Origin: JAKLKS01 sp964370855
GTDB lineage: Bacteria; Planctomycetota; JAJSAM01; JAKLKS01
NCBI GenBank assembly: GCA_964370855.1
Contig: CAYJMF010000033.1
Location: forward strand, 1-39,839
Length of the DNA stretch: 39,839 nt
Reading direction: 5' to 3'
The position numbers and the translations under genes were made by a program. Shown here one piece after another: positions 10,767 to 19,912 of this stretch; position 1 is the stretch's first letter, and each line of letters begins with the position of its first letter. The notes beneath the pieces were generated by a model that saw only the letters and a program-made list of their open reading frames with translations, was not told where the DNA came from and ran no database searches.

Positions 10767-13580
10767 TCACTTCCCCGTCCACCCACCGACGACGGTGGCC
10801 ATGCGGTCGGGCTGGAGGACGCGCTTCGCGACCCGCAGGACGTCCTCCCGGGTGACGGCGTCCACCATGGCGGGGAACTTCTCCGCCCAGTCGAAGCCGA
10901 GGCCGAAGCGCCGCATCTCCACCAGGGCGCCGGCCAGCTGGTCCGTGGTCTCGTAGCGGAAGACGAGGGACCCGACGAGGTAGCTCTTCGCGTCGGCCAG
11001 CTCCTGCTCCGACACGGGCTCCTCCCGGATGCGGCGGATGTGGGCCTCCATGCCCGCCAGCGCCCGGTCGAGGTCGTCGCCGAGGCAGGCGATGTAGGCC
11101 GTGAAGGTCCCCGGCTCCTCGCCGGAGCTGCGGGAGGCGTTCCCGTAGACGGTGTAGGCGAGGCCCTGCTCGTCGCGGAGGTCCTTGGAGAGGCGGTCCG
11201 AGAACCCGGGGCCGGTGCCGAGGATGTGGTCCATCACGAGGACGGCGGCGTAGTCGGGATCGTCGCGGCGGATGCCCACGTTGCCCATGAAGACGTTGCT
11301 CTGGCTCTTCCCCTCCATGGGGAGGTCGATGCGGAGGGACTTCTCGAGAGGCTTCACCTCGGGGAGGACCGGCGGGACGGCTCCCGTGGGCTTCCACGCC
11401 CCGAAGCGCTTCACGAGCTCCGCGAGCATCGCGTCGGGATCGAGGTCGCCGGTGACGGCGAGGACGGCGCGGTCCGGGGCGAACCACTTCGCGTGGTGGG
11501 CGACGATCTCCTCCCGGGTGGCGGCGGCCACGGACGCGGCGTCCCCCGTGGCGGGGCGTCCCCAGGGGTGGTCCCCGTAGACGGCCTTCCCGAAGGCCTT
11601 GCGGGCCACGGCGGAGGGCTCGTCCTCCTGGGCGGCGATCTCGCTCAGGTGCTGGGCGCGGACCTTCTCGATCTCCTCCGCCTCGAACCGGGGGCGGAGC
11701 GCGATGTCGGCCACGAGGTCGAGCACCGGGCCCGCGTCCTTCGCCAGGCAGTGGGCCTGGACGCCGGAGGCGCCGGTCCCCAGGGAGGCGCCGAGGAAGT
11801 CGAGGGTGTCGGCGATCTCCCCGGAGGTGCGCTCCCCCGCGCCCTCGTCGAGGAGGTCCCCGACGAGGTGGGCGAGGCCGGGGCGCGCCTCCACGGCCTG
11901 GCCCGCGGGGGCCCAGAGCTGGATCCCGAGGACGGGGAGGGTGCCGTGGCGCTGGAGGAGGACGGTGAGGCCGTTGCCGAGCCTCTCCACGCGGGGCGCG
12001 ATGCGGACGGCCCCGGCGGGGCCCTTCGGGATGTCGAGGCGGGGCGCACGTTCGCGGCCGCCGCGGAAGGTCGGCTTCGCGTCGGGTTCCGAGGCGGGGT
12101 CGGCCTTGCGCGCGAGGGCGGGGGCCTCCTCCGCGGCGTCCGCCCCCTCCTCCGCAGGCTCCCCGGGGGCGGCCGCCGGCTCCGCGCCCGCGGGCAGGGG
12201 GGAGGCGAGGCGGGCCTGGGCGGGGGAGACGGACCAGCCGACGGTGCGGTTGGCGGCGACCAGGTACTTCGCGGCGACCCGCTTCACGTCCGAGGGACCG
12301 ACCTTCGCCAGCCGCTCCGGCCAGTCCGCGAGGATCCGCCAGGAGGAGGAGCACTCCATGATGCCGATGCGCTCCGCCGTTCCCGAGGCGGTCTCCCTGC
12401 CGAAGAGGTCCTTGGCGAGGAGGTTGTTGCGGGCCTTCTCCACCTCGCGGTCCGTCGGCCCCTCGGCGGCGAGCCGCGCCACCTCGTCGAGGAGGGCGGC
12501 CTCGATGGCGCGGGGGTCCGCGTCCTGCTGCCCCTCGGCCCAGACCTTCAGGCGGCCGGGGTACTTGCGGGTCTCGTTCCAGGAGAAGGCGCCGGTGCAG
12601 GTGCGGTCCTTCTCGACGAGGCGGCGGTGCAGGCGGGAGGACTTGCCCCCGCCGAGGATGGAGGCGAGGACGTCGAGCACGTGGTCGTCGGGGTCCCCGA
12701 CGCGGCAGGTGTGCCACGCCGCCATGACGCGGGGGGTGTCCGTCGGCTCCTCGAGGACGACCCGCTTCTCGCCGCGCTGCGGCGGCTCGATCTCGGTCAC
12801 GGGTCCCGGGAGGGGGCCGGGAGCCACGTCCCCGAAGGCCTCCGCGGCGGCGGCCACGACGTCCGCGGCCTTCACGGCGCCCACGACGACGAGCACCGCG
12901 TTGTTGGGCATGTAGTGGCGGTCGTAGAAGCCGATGACCGTGGACCGCGGGACGCTCTCCACCTCCTGCTGCCAGCCGATGACCGGGTGATGGTAGGGGT
13001 GGAAGACGTAGCCCGCGGCGTCCACCTCCTCGTCGAGGCGGCCCCCGGGGGAGTCGTGGCCGGCGTGCATCTCGTTGAGCACGGCGCCCCGCTCCGATTC
13101 GAACTCCTTGGGGACGAAGGCGCAGTTGCGCATGCGATCCGCCTCGATCTCCAGGGCGAGGCGCCAGCGGGAGGCCTCGAAGTTGAACCAGTAGTTGGTG
13201 AAGTCCGACCAGGTGGAGGCGTTGTTGGCGCCGCCGGCCTGGAAGGTGAGGCGGTCGATGTCCCCCTTGCGGATGGACTTCGTCCCCTTGAACATCACGT
13301 GCTCGAGGTAGTGGGCGAGGCCCGTCTCCCCGGGCTTCTCGTCCACGGCGCCGACGCGGTACCAGACCTGGGTCGCCACGACGGGGACGTCGGGCTTCTC
13401 GCAGACGAGGACCTTCATCCCGTTGGGGAGCATGGCCTCGCAGATCCCGGTCCGCTCGTCGCGGGTGAAGGAGGGGGGGGCGGGGGAATCCCCGGCCGGG
13501 GAGGCCGCGGCCCCGCGGGGCCCGGGCGCGGCGGCGGCGGCGGCGGCGAGTCCGGCGGCGGCGATTCGGCCGAGGCGCAT
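10767..13580 (-). CDS. M16 family zinc metallopeptidase (two tandem M16 halves)
   Basis: This 937-aa exported pitrilysin-type protein has a signal-like Ala-rich N-terminus (1-27). The first peptidase half carries the inverted zinc motif HYLEH (90-94) with the downstream Glu in ERGAVLNEM. The second half, after an acidic Ala/Glu linker around 480-520, aligns as another M16 unit but lacks HxxEH (it reads LAHLVGDLLDEG), as is normal for the inactive half that closes the chamber. It probably degrades peptides in the periplasm. The start ATG 13580 follows GGAGGA. The TGA stop lies 2 nt from the palindrome. This full fusion resembles the two-domain PqqL/pitrilysin layout. Confidence 0.92.
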   Translation of the reverse strand: MRLGRIAAAGLAAAAAAAPGPRGAAASPAGDSPAPPSFTRDERTGICEAMLPNGMKVLVCEKPDVPVVATQVWYRVGAVDEKPGETGLAHYLEHVMFKGTKSIRKGDIDRLTFQAGGANNASTWSDFTNYWFNFEASRWRLALEIEADRMRNCAFVPKEFESERGAVLNEMHAGHDSPGGRLDEEVDAAGYVFHPYHHPVIGWQQEVESVPRSTVIGFYDRHYMPNNAVLVVVGAVKAADVVAAAAEAFGDVAPGPLPGPVTEIEPPQRGEKRVVLEEPTDTPRVMAAWHTCRVGDPDDHVLDVLASILGGGKSSRLHRRLVEKDRTCTGAFSWNETRKYPGRLKVWAEGQQDADPRAIEAALLDEVARLAAEGPTDREVEKARNNLLAKDLFGRETASGTAERIGIMECSSSWRILADWPERLAKVGPSDVKRVAAKYLVAANRTVGWSVSPAQARLASPLPAGAEPAAAPGEPAEEGADAAEEAPALARKADPASEPDAKPTFRGGRERAPRLDIPKGPAGAVRIAPRVERLGNGLTVLLQRHGTLPVLGIQLWAPAGQAVEARPGLAHLVGDLLDEGAGERTSGEIADTLDFLGASLGTGASGVQAHCLAKDAGPVLDLVADIALRPRFEAEEIEKVRAQHLSEIAAQEDEPSAVARKAFGKAVYGDHPWGRPATGDAASVAAATREEIVAHHAKWFAPDRAVLAVTGDLDPDAMLAELVKRFGAWKPTGAVPPVLPEVKPLEKSLRIDLPMEGKSQSNVFMGNVGIRRDDPDYAAVLVMDHILGTGPGFSDRLSKDLRDEQGLAYTVYGNASRSSGEEPGTFTAYIACLGDDLDRALAGMEAHIRRIREEPVSEQELADAKSYLVGSLVFRYETTDQLAGALVEMRRFGLGFDWAEKFPAMVDAVTREDVLRVAKRVLQPDRMATVVGGWTGK

Positions 13581-13636
13581 GGAGTCCTCCGGTGGTGGGG
13601 GAGTGGCGCGGCGGGATCCCTCGCTGCCCGCTTCCG

Positions 13637-14971
13637 TCATCGACGCCCTCCGGGGCGGGGGGGGCGGCGCGGACCCCCCTTCGACGGACGGGAGTGCCCG
13701 GAACCACCGCCGGGGCGGAACGGCTTGCCCGGGGAGCCTGGCCGCGAGTCCTTCCCGCCGTTCCCGGAGCGGGAGGGCCCGCCCGGCGACCCGGGCCGCG
13801 GGTGCTTCCCGGCGTACCCGGAGCGGGGGGGCTTGCCCGAAGCGCCGGGCCGCGGGTGCTTCCCGGCGTACCCGGAATGGGGGGGCTTGCCCGAAGCGCC
13901 GGGCCGCGGGTGCTTCCCGGCGTACCCGGAATGGGGGGGCTTGCCCGACGCGCCGGGCCGCGGGTGCTTGCCGGCGTACCCCGAGCGGGGGGGCTTGCCC
14001 GGACCGCCGGGCCGCGGGGACTTCACCCGCCCGTCGAACCGGGAGGGCTTCCCGGGGCGCCGGGATCCGTCGCGCCCGGAGCCGTCGCGCCCGGATCCTT
14101 CGCGGCGGGGCGGGCCGCCCCTCCCCGGCTTCGAGCGCTCGGGGCGCTCCGCCCGTTCGGGCATGGTGGCGCCGGTGCCGAGGGCGGCGGCGTAGAGGGC
14201 CTTCACCTCGGCGGGGGAGAGGCGGCGGCACTGGCCCGGCTTGAGGGCCCCGAGCTCGAGGGGGCCGAGGGAGATGCGGCGGAGGGAGAGCACGGGGTGG
14301 CGCAGGCGCGCGAAGATGCGGCGCACCTCGCGGTTCTTCCCCTCGCGGAGGGTCATCTGCACGTGGGAGATGTCGCGGCCGGCCCTGCGGATGTGCATCC
14401 GGGCGGGCCCCGTCTTCCCCTCCGACAGCCAGACCCCCCTCTCCACGGTCCGCACGGCGTCGGCGGAGATCTCCCCCCGGATGCGCAGGTCGTAGACCTT
14501 GGGCACCTCGTAGCGGGGGTGGGTGAGGAGCTGGGCGAGGTTGCCGTCGCTGGTGAGGAGGAGGAGCCCCTCGGAGTCCTCGTCGAGGCGCCCGACGGGG
14601 AACACCCTCTTGCGCTGCGGAGGGAGGATGTCCATCACCGTCGTGCGGCCGTGGTCGTCGGTCACCGTCGTGAGCACGCCCGTGGGCTTGTGGAGGAGGA
14701 GGTAGACGCCGTCCGCCGGGGGCCGGGGGACGGGAGGGGCGTCGGCCCCCGGGACCCCCCGCAAGCCCCGCTTCGGCAGTGCCAGGGCGGGCCCGGCCTT
14801 GACCAGGACCGTGTCCAGCCGGACCTCGTCGGTCCCGGCCACCACCTTGACCCCCATCTTCCGGACGACGACCCCGTTCACCGTCACCCGGCCCTCGAGG
14901 ATCAGCTCCTCTGCCTTGCGCCGGGAGGCGACGCCGGCGCGGGCGAGGTACTTCTGGAGGCGTTCTTCCAT
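13637..14971 (-). CDS. RsuA/RluB-type rRNA pseudouridine synthase with repetitive tail
   Basis: This 444-aa protein has three parts. Residues 1-60 are an S4 RNA-binding domain (LQKYLARAGVASRRKAEELI). Residues 85-270 are the RsuA/RluB catalytic domain, with the catalytic Asp in VGRLDEDSEGLLLLT and the KTYxV-like and GKNREVRR motifs. Residues 280-444 are a disordered, basic Gly/Pro/Arg/Lys tail built from an 18-residue repeat. It converts uridine to pseudouridine in rRNA; whether its target is in 16S or 23S rRNA cannot be settled by eye. The tail, encoded by a 54-nt tandem repeat, is about 160 residues longer than typical family members and may help bind rRNA. Confidence 0.9.
   Translation of the reverse strand: MEERLQKYLARAGVASRRKAEELILEGRVTVNGVVVRKMGVKVVAGTDEVRLDTVLVKAGPALALPKRGLRGVPGADAPPVPRPPADGVYLLLHKPTGVLTTVTDDHGRTTVMDILPPQRKRVFPVGRLDEDSEGLLLLTSDGNLAQLLTHPRYEVPKVYDLRIRGEISADAVRTVERGVWLSEGKTGPARMHIRRAGRDISHVQMTLREGKNREVRRIFARLRHPVLSLRRISLGPLELGALKPGQCRRLSPAEVKALYAAALGTGATMPERAERPERSKPGRGGPPRREGSGRDGSGRDGSRRPGKPSRFDGRVKSPRPGGPGKPPRSGYAGKHPRPGASGKPPHSGYAGKHPRPGASGKPPHSGYAGKHPRPGASGKPPRSGYAGKHPRPGSPGGPSRSGNGGKDSRPGSPGKPFRPGGGSGHSRPSKGGPRRPPRPGGRR
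13751..14020. repeat. 54-nt tandem repeat coding for the tail of the pseudouridine synthase
   Basis: About five copies of a 54-nt unit begin at 13751, 13805, 13859, 13913 and 13967. The middle three differ at only a few bases; the first and last are degenerate. The period is a multiple of three, so copy number can vary without breaking the frame. The encoded unit is rich in GKPP, SGYAG and KHPRPG. Confidence 0.9.
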
Positions 14972-15071
14972 GGCGGGGTCTCGGGGGGTCTCGGGGCCGT
15001 GCTTCGAAGGGGAGGGGCTATCATACGCGGTCCCGGCTCCGAACGGATGGGCCGGAGGGGAGGAATGCGGC

Positions 15072-15794
15072 TTGGCCACGGCAGGCGGTCGGACACGGGC
15101 CCTCCCCGGACGCGGCGGGACGGCGCCCCGGGGGCGGGCCCGCGCGCGCCGGGAGGTCCCCGTCGAGGGGATCCTCGCGGCCCTCCGCGCGCGCTACCCC
15201 GACGCGGAGTGCGCGCTGCGCCACGATTCCCCCTTCCAGCTCCTCGCCGCCACCATCCTCTCGGCCCAGTGCACCGACGCCATGGTGAACCGGGTGACCC
15301 CGGAGCTCTTCCGCCGCTGGCCCGACGCCGCCTCCCTCGCGCGGGCCGGGCAGGAGGAGGTCGAGGGGGTCGTCCGCTCCACGGGCTTCTACCGCAACAA
15401 GGCGAAGTCCCTCCGCGGGATGGCGGCGGCGCTCCGGGACCGGCACGGGGGCGAGGTCCCCCGGACCATGGAGGAGCTGACGGAGGTGCCCGGCGCCGCG
15501 CGCAAGACCGCCAACGTCGTCCTCGGCACCGCCTTCGGCCTCGCCGAGGGCGTGGTGGTGGACACCCACGTGGGGCGCATCGCGCGGCGGCTCGGGATGA
15601 CGCGGGAGACGGACCCGGTGAAGGTGGAGCGGGACCTGCAGGCGCTCCTGCCGAGGGAGGAGTGGGTGATGTTCTCCCATCGCGTCATCCACCACGGGCG
15701 GAGCGTCTGCACGGCCCGCTCCCCGCGCTGTGGAGAGTGCCCCCTCGCGGGCCTCTGCCCCTCGGCGGCGACGGCGGGGGTCCCCCCGCGATGA
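15072..15794 (+). CDS. nth: Endonuclease III (DNA glycosylase/AP lyase)
   Basis: About 240 aa. It excises oxidised pyrimidines and nicks AP sites in base-excision repair. The helix-hairpin-helix reads TEVPGAARKTANVVLG with the catalytic Lys, and the catalytic Asp is in VDTHVGRIARRLG. The C-terminal 4Fe-4S site is complete: C-x6-C-x2-C-x5-C in CTARSPRCGECPLAGLC. The start is uncertain: TTG 15072 lies 8 nt after GGAGG, but conserved sequence begins only near VEGILAAL. One GxG in the usual hairpin is changed to GAA. The gene overlaps the following methyltransferase by 4 nt (ATGA), suggesting an operon. Confidence 0.92.
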   Translation: MATAGGRTRALPGRGGTAPRGRARARREVPVEGILAALRARYPDAECALRHDSPFQLLAATILSAQCTDAMVNRVTPELFRRWPDAASLARAGQEEVEGVVRSTGFYRNKAKSLRGMAAALRDRHGGEVPRTMEELTEVPGAARKTANVVLGTAFGLAEGVVVDTHVGRIARRLGMTRETDPVKVERDLQALLPREEWVMFSHRVIHHGRSVCTARSPRCGECPLAGLCPSAATAGVPPR

Positions 15795-16486
15795 TCCCGG
15801 CCGAGCCCGATCTCGCCGCCTTCGGCTCCGTCGCCGCCGGGGCCCTCGTGCTCGACGCCGCCGGGGGCCGGGGCCGGGCGGCGGCCCCCCTGGTCGCCGC
15901 CGGCGCGCGGGTCGTCGTCCTCGATCGCCGGATGGAGGCCCTCGCCGGCATCGACCCGGACCTCCGGGGCCGGGTGATGCCCGCCGCGGGGAACGCCTAC
16001 GCGCTGCCCTTCCGCGACGGGACCTTCGACGCCGTCGTGCTCCGGGCCGCCCTGCACCACCTGGCCGACCCCGGCAACGCGCTGCGCCAGGCCGCCCGGG
16101 TGCTCCGCCCCGGGGGGCCCCTCCTGGTCGTGGACAAGGTGGCGCCCGAGGACGCCGCGGACCGCGCCCTGCGCAACGCCGTGGAGCGCATCCGCCACTC
16201 GGGCCACGCCTGGGTGTTCTCCCCGCGGGAGCTGCGCGCCATGGCGGGGGCGGCGCGCCTGGAGGTCGAGTCCACGGTGCGGTGGGTCGAGGAGAAGGAG
16301 GCCGCCACCTGGATCGCCGGCGGGACCTGCCGGCCGCCCTGGGACGGCATCGTCATGGAGTACCTCCGGGCCGACGCCGCGGCGGGGGGGAGGGCCCTCG
16401 GCACCGCCGCCGGCGCCGAGGGGACCCTCCTCCTCCGCGAGTCCTGGATGGCGCTCCGCCTGCGCAAGCCCCGGGGGGCACGATGA
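15791..16486 (+). CDS. Class I SAM-dependent methyltransferase
   Basis: This 231-aa protein resembles Methyltransf_11 enzymes. Motif I is VLDAAGGRGRAAAPL, the acidic loop is VVVLDRR, and the post-II block AVVLRAALHHLADPGNALRQAARVLRPGG is characteristic of UbiE-like methyltransferases. The acceptor cannot be predicted. It overlaps endonuclease III upstream and the membrane protein downstream by 4 nt each (ATGA), so translation of the three genes is probably coupled. The glycine pair in motif I (GGRG rather than GxGxG) is a mild variation. Confidence 0.85.
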   Translation: MIPAEPDLAAFGSVAAGALVLDAAGGRGRAAAPLVAAGARVVVLDRRMEALAGIDPDLRGRVMPAAGNAYALPFRDGTFDAVVLRAALHHLADPGNALRQAARVLRPGGPLLVVDKVAPEDAADRALRNAVERIRHSGHAWVFSPRELRAMAGAARLEVESTVRWVEEKEAATWIAGGTCRPPWDGIVMEYLRADAAAGGRALGTAAGAEGTLLLRESWMALRLRKPRGAR

Positions 16487-17037
16487 GGGACCGCGCCTTC
16501 AAGGGGACGGGCATCCTGCAGGCCTGGCTCACCATGGACGTGGTGGCCCTCGTTTCCCTGCTGGCGGCGGCCTGGGCCGCCTGGAACACCGATCCGCAAT
16601 CCCGCGACCCCCTGGCCCGCCACGTGGCGTGGGGCCTCGGCGCCGCCCTCATGAACCTCGTGGCCCGCTGCATCGCCATCTTCTACATGCTGGCCAGCGG
16701 CCGTGCCGTGAAGGACCTCGTGGCGGAGAGGGGCATCGACCCCGCCTTCATCGCGGAGCAGAAGGGGATCAAGCGCGGGGTGGAGACCATGGCGACCCTC
16801 GCCCTCGTCCCCGTGATGGTCGCGGCCATCCTCGGGGGAACCGTGGAGCCCGGCGGCGGGGCCGGCCCCCACTCGATGTGGGCCTGGGCGGCGGCGGCCT
16901 TCGCCGCGGCCTGCCTCGCCGTGGACGTGCGCTCCGCCCTCCGCAACCACGCCCTCCTCCGCCGGGTCGACGCCGCGGCCGTCGCCGGCGCCATACTGAA
17001 CCCGACCCAGATTGGCGGCGAAACGGGAGGTTCATAG
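16483..17037 (+). CDS. Four-helix integral membrane protein of unknown function
   Basis: This 184-aa protein has four hydrophobic segments, around residues 14-34, 49-71, 100-119 and 130-148, and I do not recognise a family. It is the last gene of the nth-methyltransferase operon and overlaps the methyltransferase by 4 nt. Its final codons (AVAGAIL) are in a 24-nt sequence that reappears inverted at the 3' end of the convergent isomerase gene, with a palindrome between them. The C-terminal 15-20 residues may therefore be recently altered and are not a reliable part of the original protein. Confidence 0.75.
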   Translation: MRDRAFKGTGILQAWLTMDVVALVSLLAAAWAAWNTDPQSRDPLARHVAWGLGAALMNLVARCIAIFYMLASGRAVKDLVAERGIDPAFIAEQKGIKRGVETMATLALVPVMVAAILGGTVEPGGGAGPHSMWAWAAAAFAAACLAVDVRSALRNHALLRRVDAAAVAGAILNPTQIGGETGGS

Positions 17038-17185
17038 AGGGGTATACGGTACCCGACCCGATTCATCGGGGTTGGGGTCGCGACTTCCAGCCAGGCGGGA
17101 GTCCATCACCCAACCCCGATGAATCGGGTCGGGTACCGTATACCCCTGCCTGCGTGGAACGGTTCAGTATGGCGCCGGCGACGGC
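16978..17185. repeat. Nested inverted repeats: family B palindrome inside a 24-bp outer repeat
   Basis: The inner element (17038-17147) has perfect 39-bp arms (17038-17076, 17109-17147) that begin with AGGGGTATACGG and contain GGTACCCGACCCG. It starts directly after the TAG of the membrane-protein gene. A perfect 24-bp outer inverted repeat (16978-17001 and 17162-17185) covers the last codons of both convergent genes. A second family B copy without the outer repeat lies at 24271. Confidence 0.9.
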
Positions 17186-18174
17186 GGGCGGAAGGCGAGG
17201 GCCTGGACGACCTTGCCGCCCAGGGGCTCGATCTCCCACTGGTCGCGGGCGGCGGGGAGGAGCACCGTGTCGCCGGGACGGAAGGGGGTCGGGACGGCGC
17301 GGCGGTCGAAGGCGCGGACGAGGCCGGTGCCGGAGAGGAAGAGGACGGCGTGCCACGGGTCCTCGCCGTCCTCGCCGTCGCCGTCGCCGGAGGTGAACTC
17401 CAGGGTGGCGGTGCCCGCGACGGTGAGGTGCTCCGCGGTGAACCACTTCGTGGAGAGGAGCAGGAGCCGGCGCAGGTTCCCGTCGTCCTCCAGCTCTCTC
17501 GGCACCACGCGGTCCGGGTCCCGGGGGCCGAAGCGGGCCGCCTCGAGGCCCGCCTGGAGGTGGAGCTCCCGGGCCTTCCCTGATCCATCGACCCGGTTCC
17601 AGTCGAAGAGGCGGTAGGTGGTGTCGCTGTTCTGCTGCACCTCGGCGAGGAGGAGGCCGCCCCCCGCGGAGTGGACGGTGCCCGCGGGCACGACCACGAC
17701 GTCCCCGGCCCGCGGCTGGAAGGAGTGGAGGCACTCCTCGGCCCTGCCCGAGGCCACGGCCTCGCGGAAGGACTCCGGCGTCACCCCGTCGCGGAACCCC
17801 TTCCAGATGCGGGCGTCCCCGGAGGCCTCGAGCACGATCCATGCCTCGGACTTCGCCTCCGTCCCGTGGGCCAGCGCCGTGGGACCGTCGGGGTGGACCT
17901 GCACGGAGAGCGGCTTCTCGACGTCGAGGAGCTTGAGGAGGAGAGGCAGCTCCCGGCCGCCGCGAAGCGAGGCGAGGTCCCGGCCCGCGAGGGGGCCGTT
18001 GCGGATGCGGCTCGAGCCCTCGGGCCGGTCGAAGAGCTCCCAGGATTCCCCCACGGGGATGGACGGGGGGAGGGGGCGCCCGAGGGAGCGCTCCATGCGG
18101 CGGCCCCCCCATGGTTTCTCGAGGTAGCGGGGCTCCAGCAGCATCGGGTAGGGAGGGGGGACGGGATCGCTCAC
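17164..18174 (-). CDS. manA: Mannose-6-phosphate isomerase, class I
   Basis: This 336-aa cupin enzyme interconverts mannose 6-phosphate and fructose 6-phosphate, feeding GDP-mannose and polysaccharide synthesis. The zinc ligands are visible: Gln and His in VQVHPD, Glu in KSEAW and His in PAGTVHS. The opening LEPRYLEKPWGGRRM is the family signature, and the size matches short bacterial ManA proteins. The end is odd: the last residues (FRPPSPAPY, then TGA) overlap the 24-bp outer repeat, so the native C-terminus may have been altered. It starts 10 nt downstream of the recN stop on the same strand, consistent with an operon. Confidence 0.92.
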   Translation of the reverse strand: MSDPVPPPYPMLLEPRYLEKPWGGRRMERSLGRPLPPSIPVGESWELFDRPEGSSRIRNGPLAGRDLASLRGGRELPLLLKLLDVEKPLSVQVHPDGPTALAHGTEAKSEAWIVLEASGDARIWKGFRDGVTPESFREAVASGRAEECLHSFQPRAGDVVVVPAGTVHSAGGGLLLAEVQQNSDTTYRLFDWNRVDGSGKARELHLQAGLEAARFGPRDPDRVVPRELEDDGNLRRLLLLSTKWFTAEHLTVAGTATLEFTSGDGDGEDGEDPWHAVLFLSGTGLVRAFDRRAVPTPFRPGDTVLLPAARDQWEIEPLGGKVVQALAFRPPSPAPY

Positions 18175-18183
18175 GGGAGGATG

Positions 18184-19905
18184 CTACCTCCTCTTCCGCC
18201 GGGCGGGCCCCTCGGAAGGGGGCCGCGGCGCCGCCTCGGCGAGGAGGTCGCGGGCCGCCTCGAGGCCGCGCTCGGCGAGCCCCTCGCCGCGGAGCATCTC
18301 CGCGAGCTCCCTCTCCCGGGCGGCCCCTTCCAGCTCCTCCACGGCGGCCGTGGTGCGGCCGTCGGCGACCACCTTGGTGACGCGGAGGTGCTGGTCCGCG
18401 GCGGCGGCGATGGAGGGGATGTGGGTGACGACGAGGACCTGGCGGCCCGCCGCCACGGCGCGCAGCCGCGCCGCCACGGCGGGGCCGAGGCGGCCGCCGA
18501 CCTCGGCGTCCACCTCGTCGAAGACGAGCACCGGCGTGCGGTCCGCCTCGGCGAGGCGGGTCTTGAGGGCCAGCGCCACGCGGGCGAGCTCGCCGCCGCT
18601 GGCGACGCGGGCGAGCGGCAGGAGCGGCTCGCCGGGGTTGGCCTGGAAGAGGAACTCCACGCGCCCCGGGCCGGCGGCGGTGGCCGTCTCCACGGGGTCC
18701 CCGGCCCCCTCCTCGACGAGGACCTCGAAGCGGGCGGCGCCGAGGGCGAGGTCCTTCATCTCCGCGAGGACCCCCTTCTCCAGCGCCCGGGCGGCGGTCC
18801 GGCGCTTCCGAACGAGGGCGCGGCCCGCGGCGCCGAGGGCGGCGGCGGCGGCGGCCTCGGCGGCGGCGGCCCGCCCGGCGTCCTCCTCCTCGGCCCGGAG
18901 GCGCGCCGCCTCCTCGCCGTGGGCCGCGGCGGCGGCGAGGGCGTCCGCCTCCGTCGGCCCGTGGACGCGGAGGAGCCGGTCGAGGGCGTCGAGGCGCTCC
19001 TCCACGGCGGCGCGCCGCTCCGGGTCGAAATCGGCGTCCTCGAGGAGGCGGGCGGCGTCCCGGGCGGCGGCGGCGGCGCCCTCGAGGGCCCCCTCCACGA
19101 GGTCCCGCGCGGCGGCGAGGCGGGGATCGAGCTCCGCGGCGCGGGTGAGGGCGGAGCGGGCGGCGCCGAGCCGATCCGAGGCGGAGGCCTCCCCCTCGAG
19201 GAGGGCGTCCACGGCGCCGTGGAGATCGGCGAGGAAGCGCTCGGCCCCGTCGAAGCGGGCCCGCTCCCTCTCGAGCTCCTCCTTCTCGCCGCTCCTGAGG
19301 CGCGCCCCCTCGAGGGTCGCGGCGACGTGGTCGAGCCAGTCGATGCGCGCGAGCCGCTCCCGCCGCCGCGCCTCGAGGCCCGCGCGCCGCTCCCGGGCCC
19401 CGCGGGCCGCGGCCAGCGCCCCGGCGAATCGCTCCCGTTCCGCCGTGCAGCCCCCGGAGCGGTCGAGGAGGTCGGCCTGGGTCCCGGGGTCGAGGAGCCG
19501 CTGGTGCTCGCTCTGCCCGTGGATCTCGACGAGGAGCCGGGCCGCGTCGCGCAGCGCCGCCACGGTGACGGGGGAGCCGTTGGCCGAGGCGCGGCCGCGG
19601 CCGCCGGGCTCGACGCGCCGCTCGATGAGGAGCTCCCCCCCCTCGGGCTCCTCGATTCCGAGGACCGCGGCCGCCTCCCGCGCCTGCCCGGGGGAGAGGT
19701 GGAAGAGCCCCCGCACGGTGGCGGCGGCTGCGCCGGAGCGGACGACGGCGGCGTCGGCGCGGTCCCCGGCGAGGAGGCCGAGGGCCTCGAGCACGAGGGA
19801 CTTGCCGACCCCCGTGGCCCCCGTCAGGGCGACGAGGCCGGGGCGGAGGGAGAGGCGGGCGCGCGCGAGGAGCGCGAGATCCCGGATCTCCAGCTCGGCG
19901 AGCAT
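18184..19905 (-). CDS. recN: DNA repair protein RecN
   Basis: This 573-aa SMC-like ATPase acts in double-strand-break repair. The N-terminal Walker A is GATGVGKSLVLEAL after the standard opening LAELEIRDLALLARARLSL. The middle is a long Ala/Arg/Glu-rich coiled-coil. The C-terminal half has the ABC signature VASGGELARVALALK and the Walker B VLVFDEVDAEVGG. The Walker A has GATGVGKS rather than the usual GETGAGKS, a small change. The length is normal for RecN. It starts 7 nt after the stop of the upstream tRNA-binding gene and lies 9 nt before manA, so the three minus-strand genes form one unit. Confidence 0.95.
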   Translation of the reverse strand: MLAELEIRDLALLARARLSLRPGLVALTGATGVGKSLVLEALGLLAGDRADAAVVRSGAAAATVRGLFHLSPGQAREAAAVLGIEEPEGGELLIERRVEPGGRGRASANGSPVTVAALRDAARLLVEIHGQSEHQRLLDPGTQADLLDRSGGCTAERERFAGALAAARGARERRAGLEARRRERLARIDWLDHVAATLEGARLRSGEKEELERERARFDGAERFLADLHGAVDALLEGEASASDRLGAARSALTRAAELDPRLAAARDLVEGALEGAAAAARDAARLLEDADFDPERRAAVEERLDALDRLLRVHGPTEADALAAAAAHGEEAARLRAEEEDAGRAAAAEAAAAAALGAAGRALVRKRRTAARALEKGVLAEMKDLALGAARFEVLVEEGAGDPVETATAAGPGRVEFLFQANPGEPLLPLARVASGGELARVALALKTRLAEADRTPVLVFDEVDAEVGGRLGPAVAARLRAVAAGRQVLVVTHIPSIAAAADQHLRVTKVVADGRTTAAVEELEGAARERELAEMLRGEGLAERGLEAARDLLAEAAPRPPSEGPARRKRR

Positions 19906-19912
19906 GGACGCC

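Noticed and set aside
10687..13707. Other long open frames on both strands over the M16 peptidase gene
   Set aside because: The peptidase frame has the HYLEH motif, a signal peptide and a normal domain layout; the others are Arg/Pro-rich shadows.
13751..14020. CRISPR array
   Set aside because: The repeats are contiguous 54-nt units without spacers and code in frame for a protein tail.
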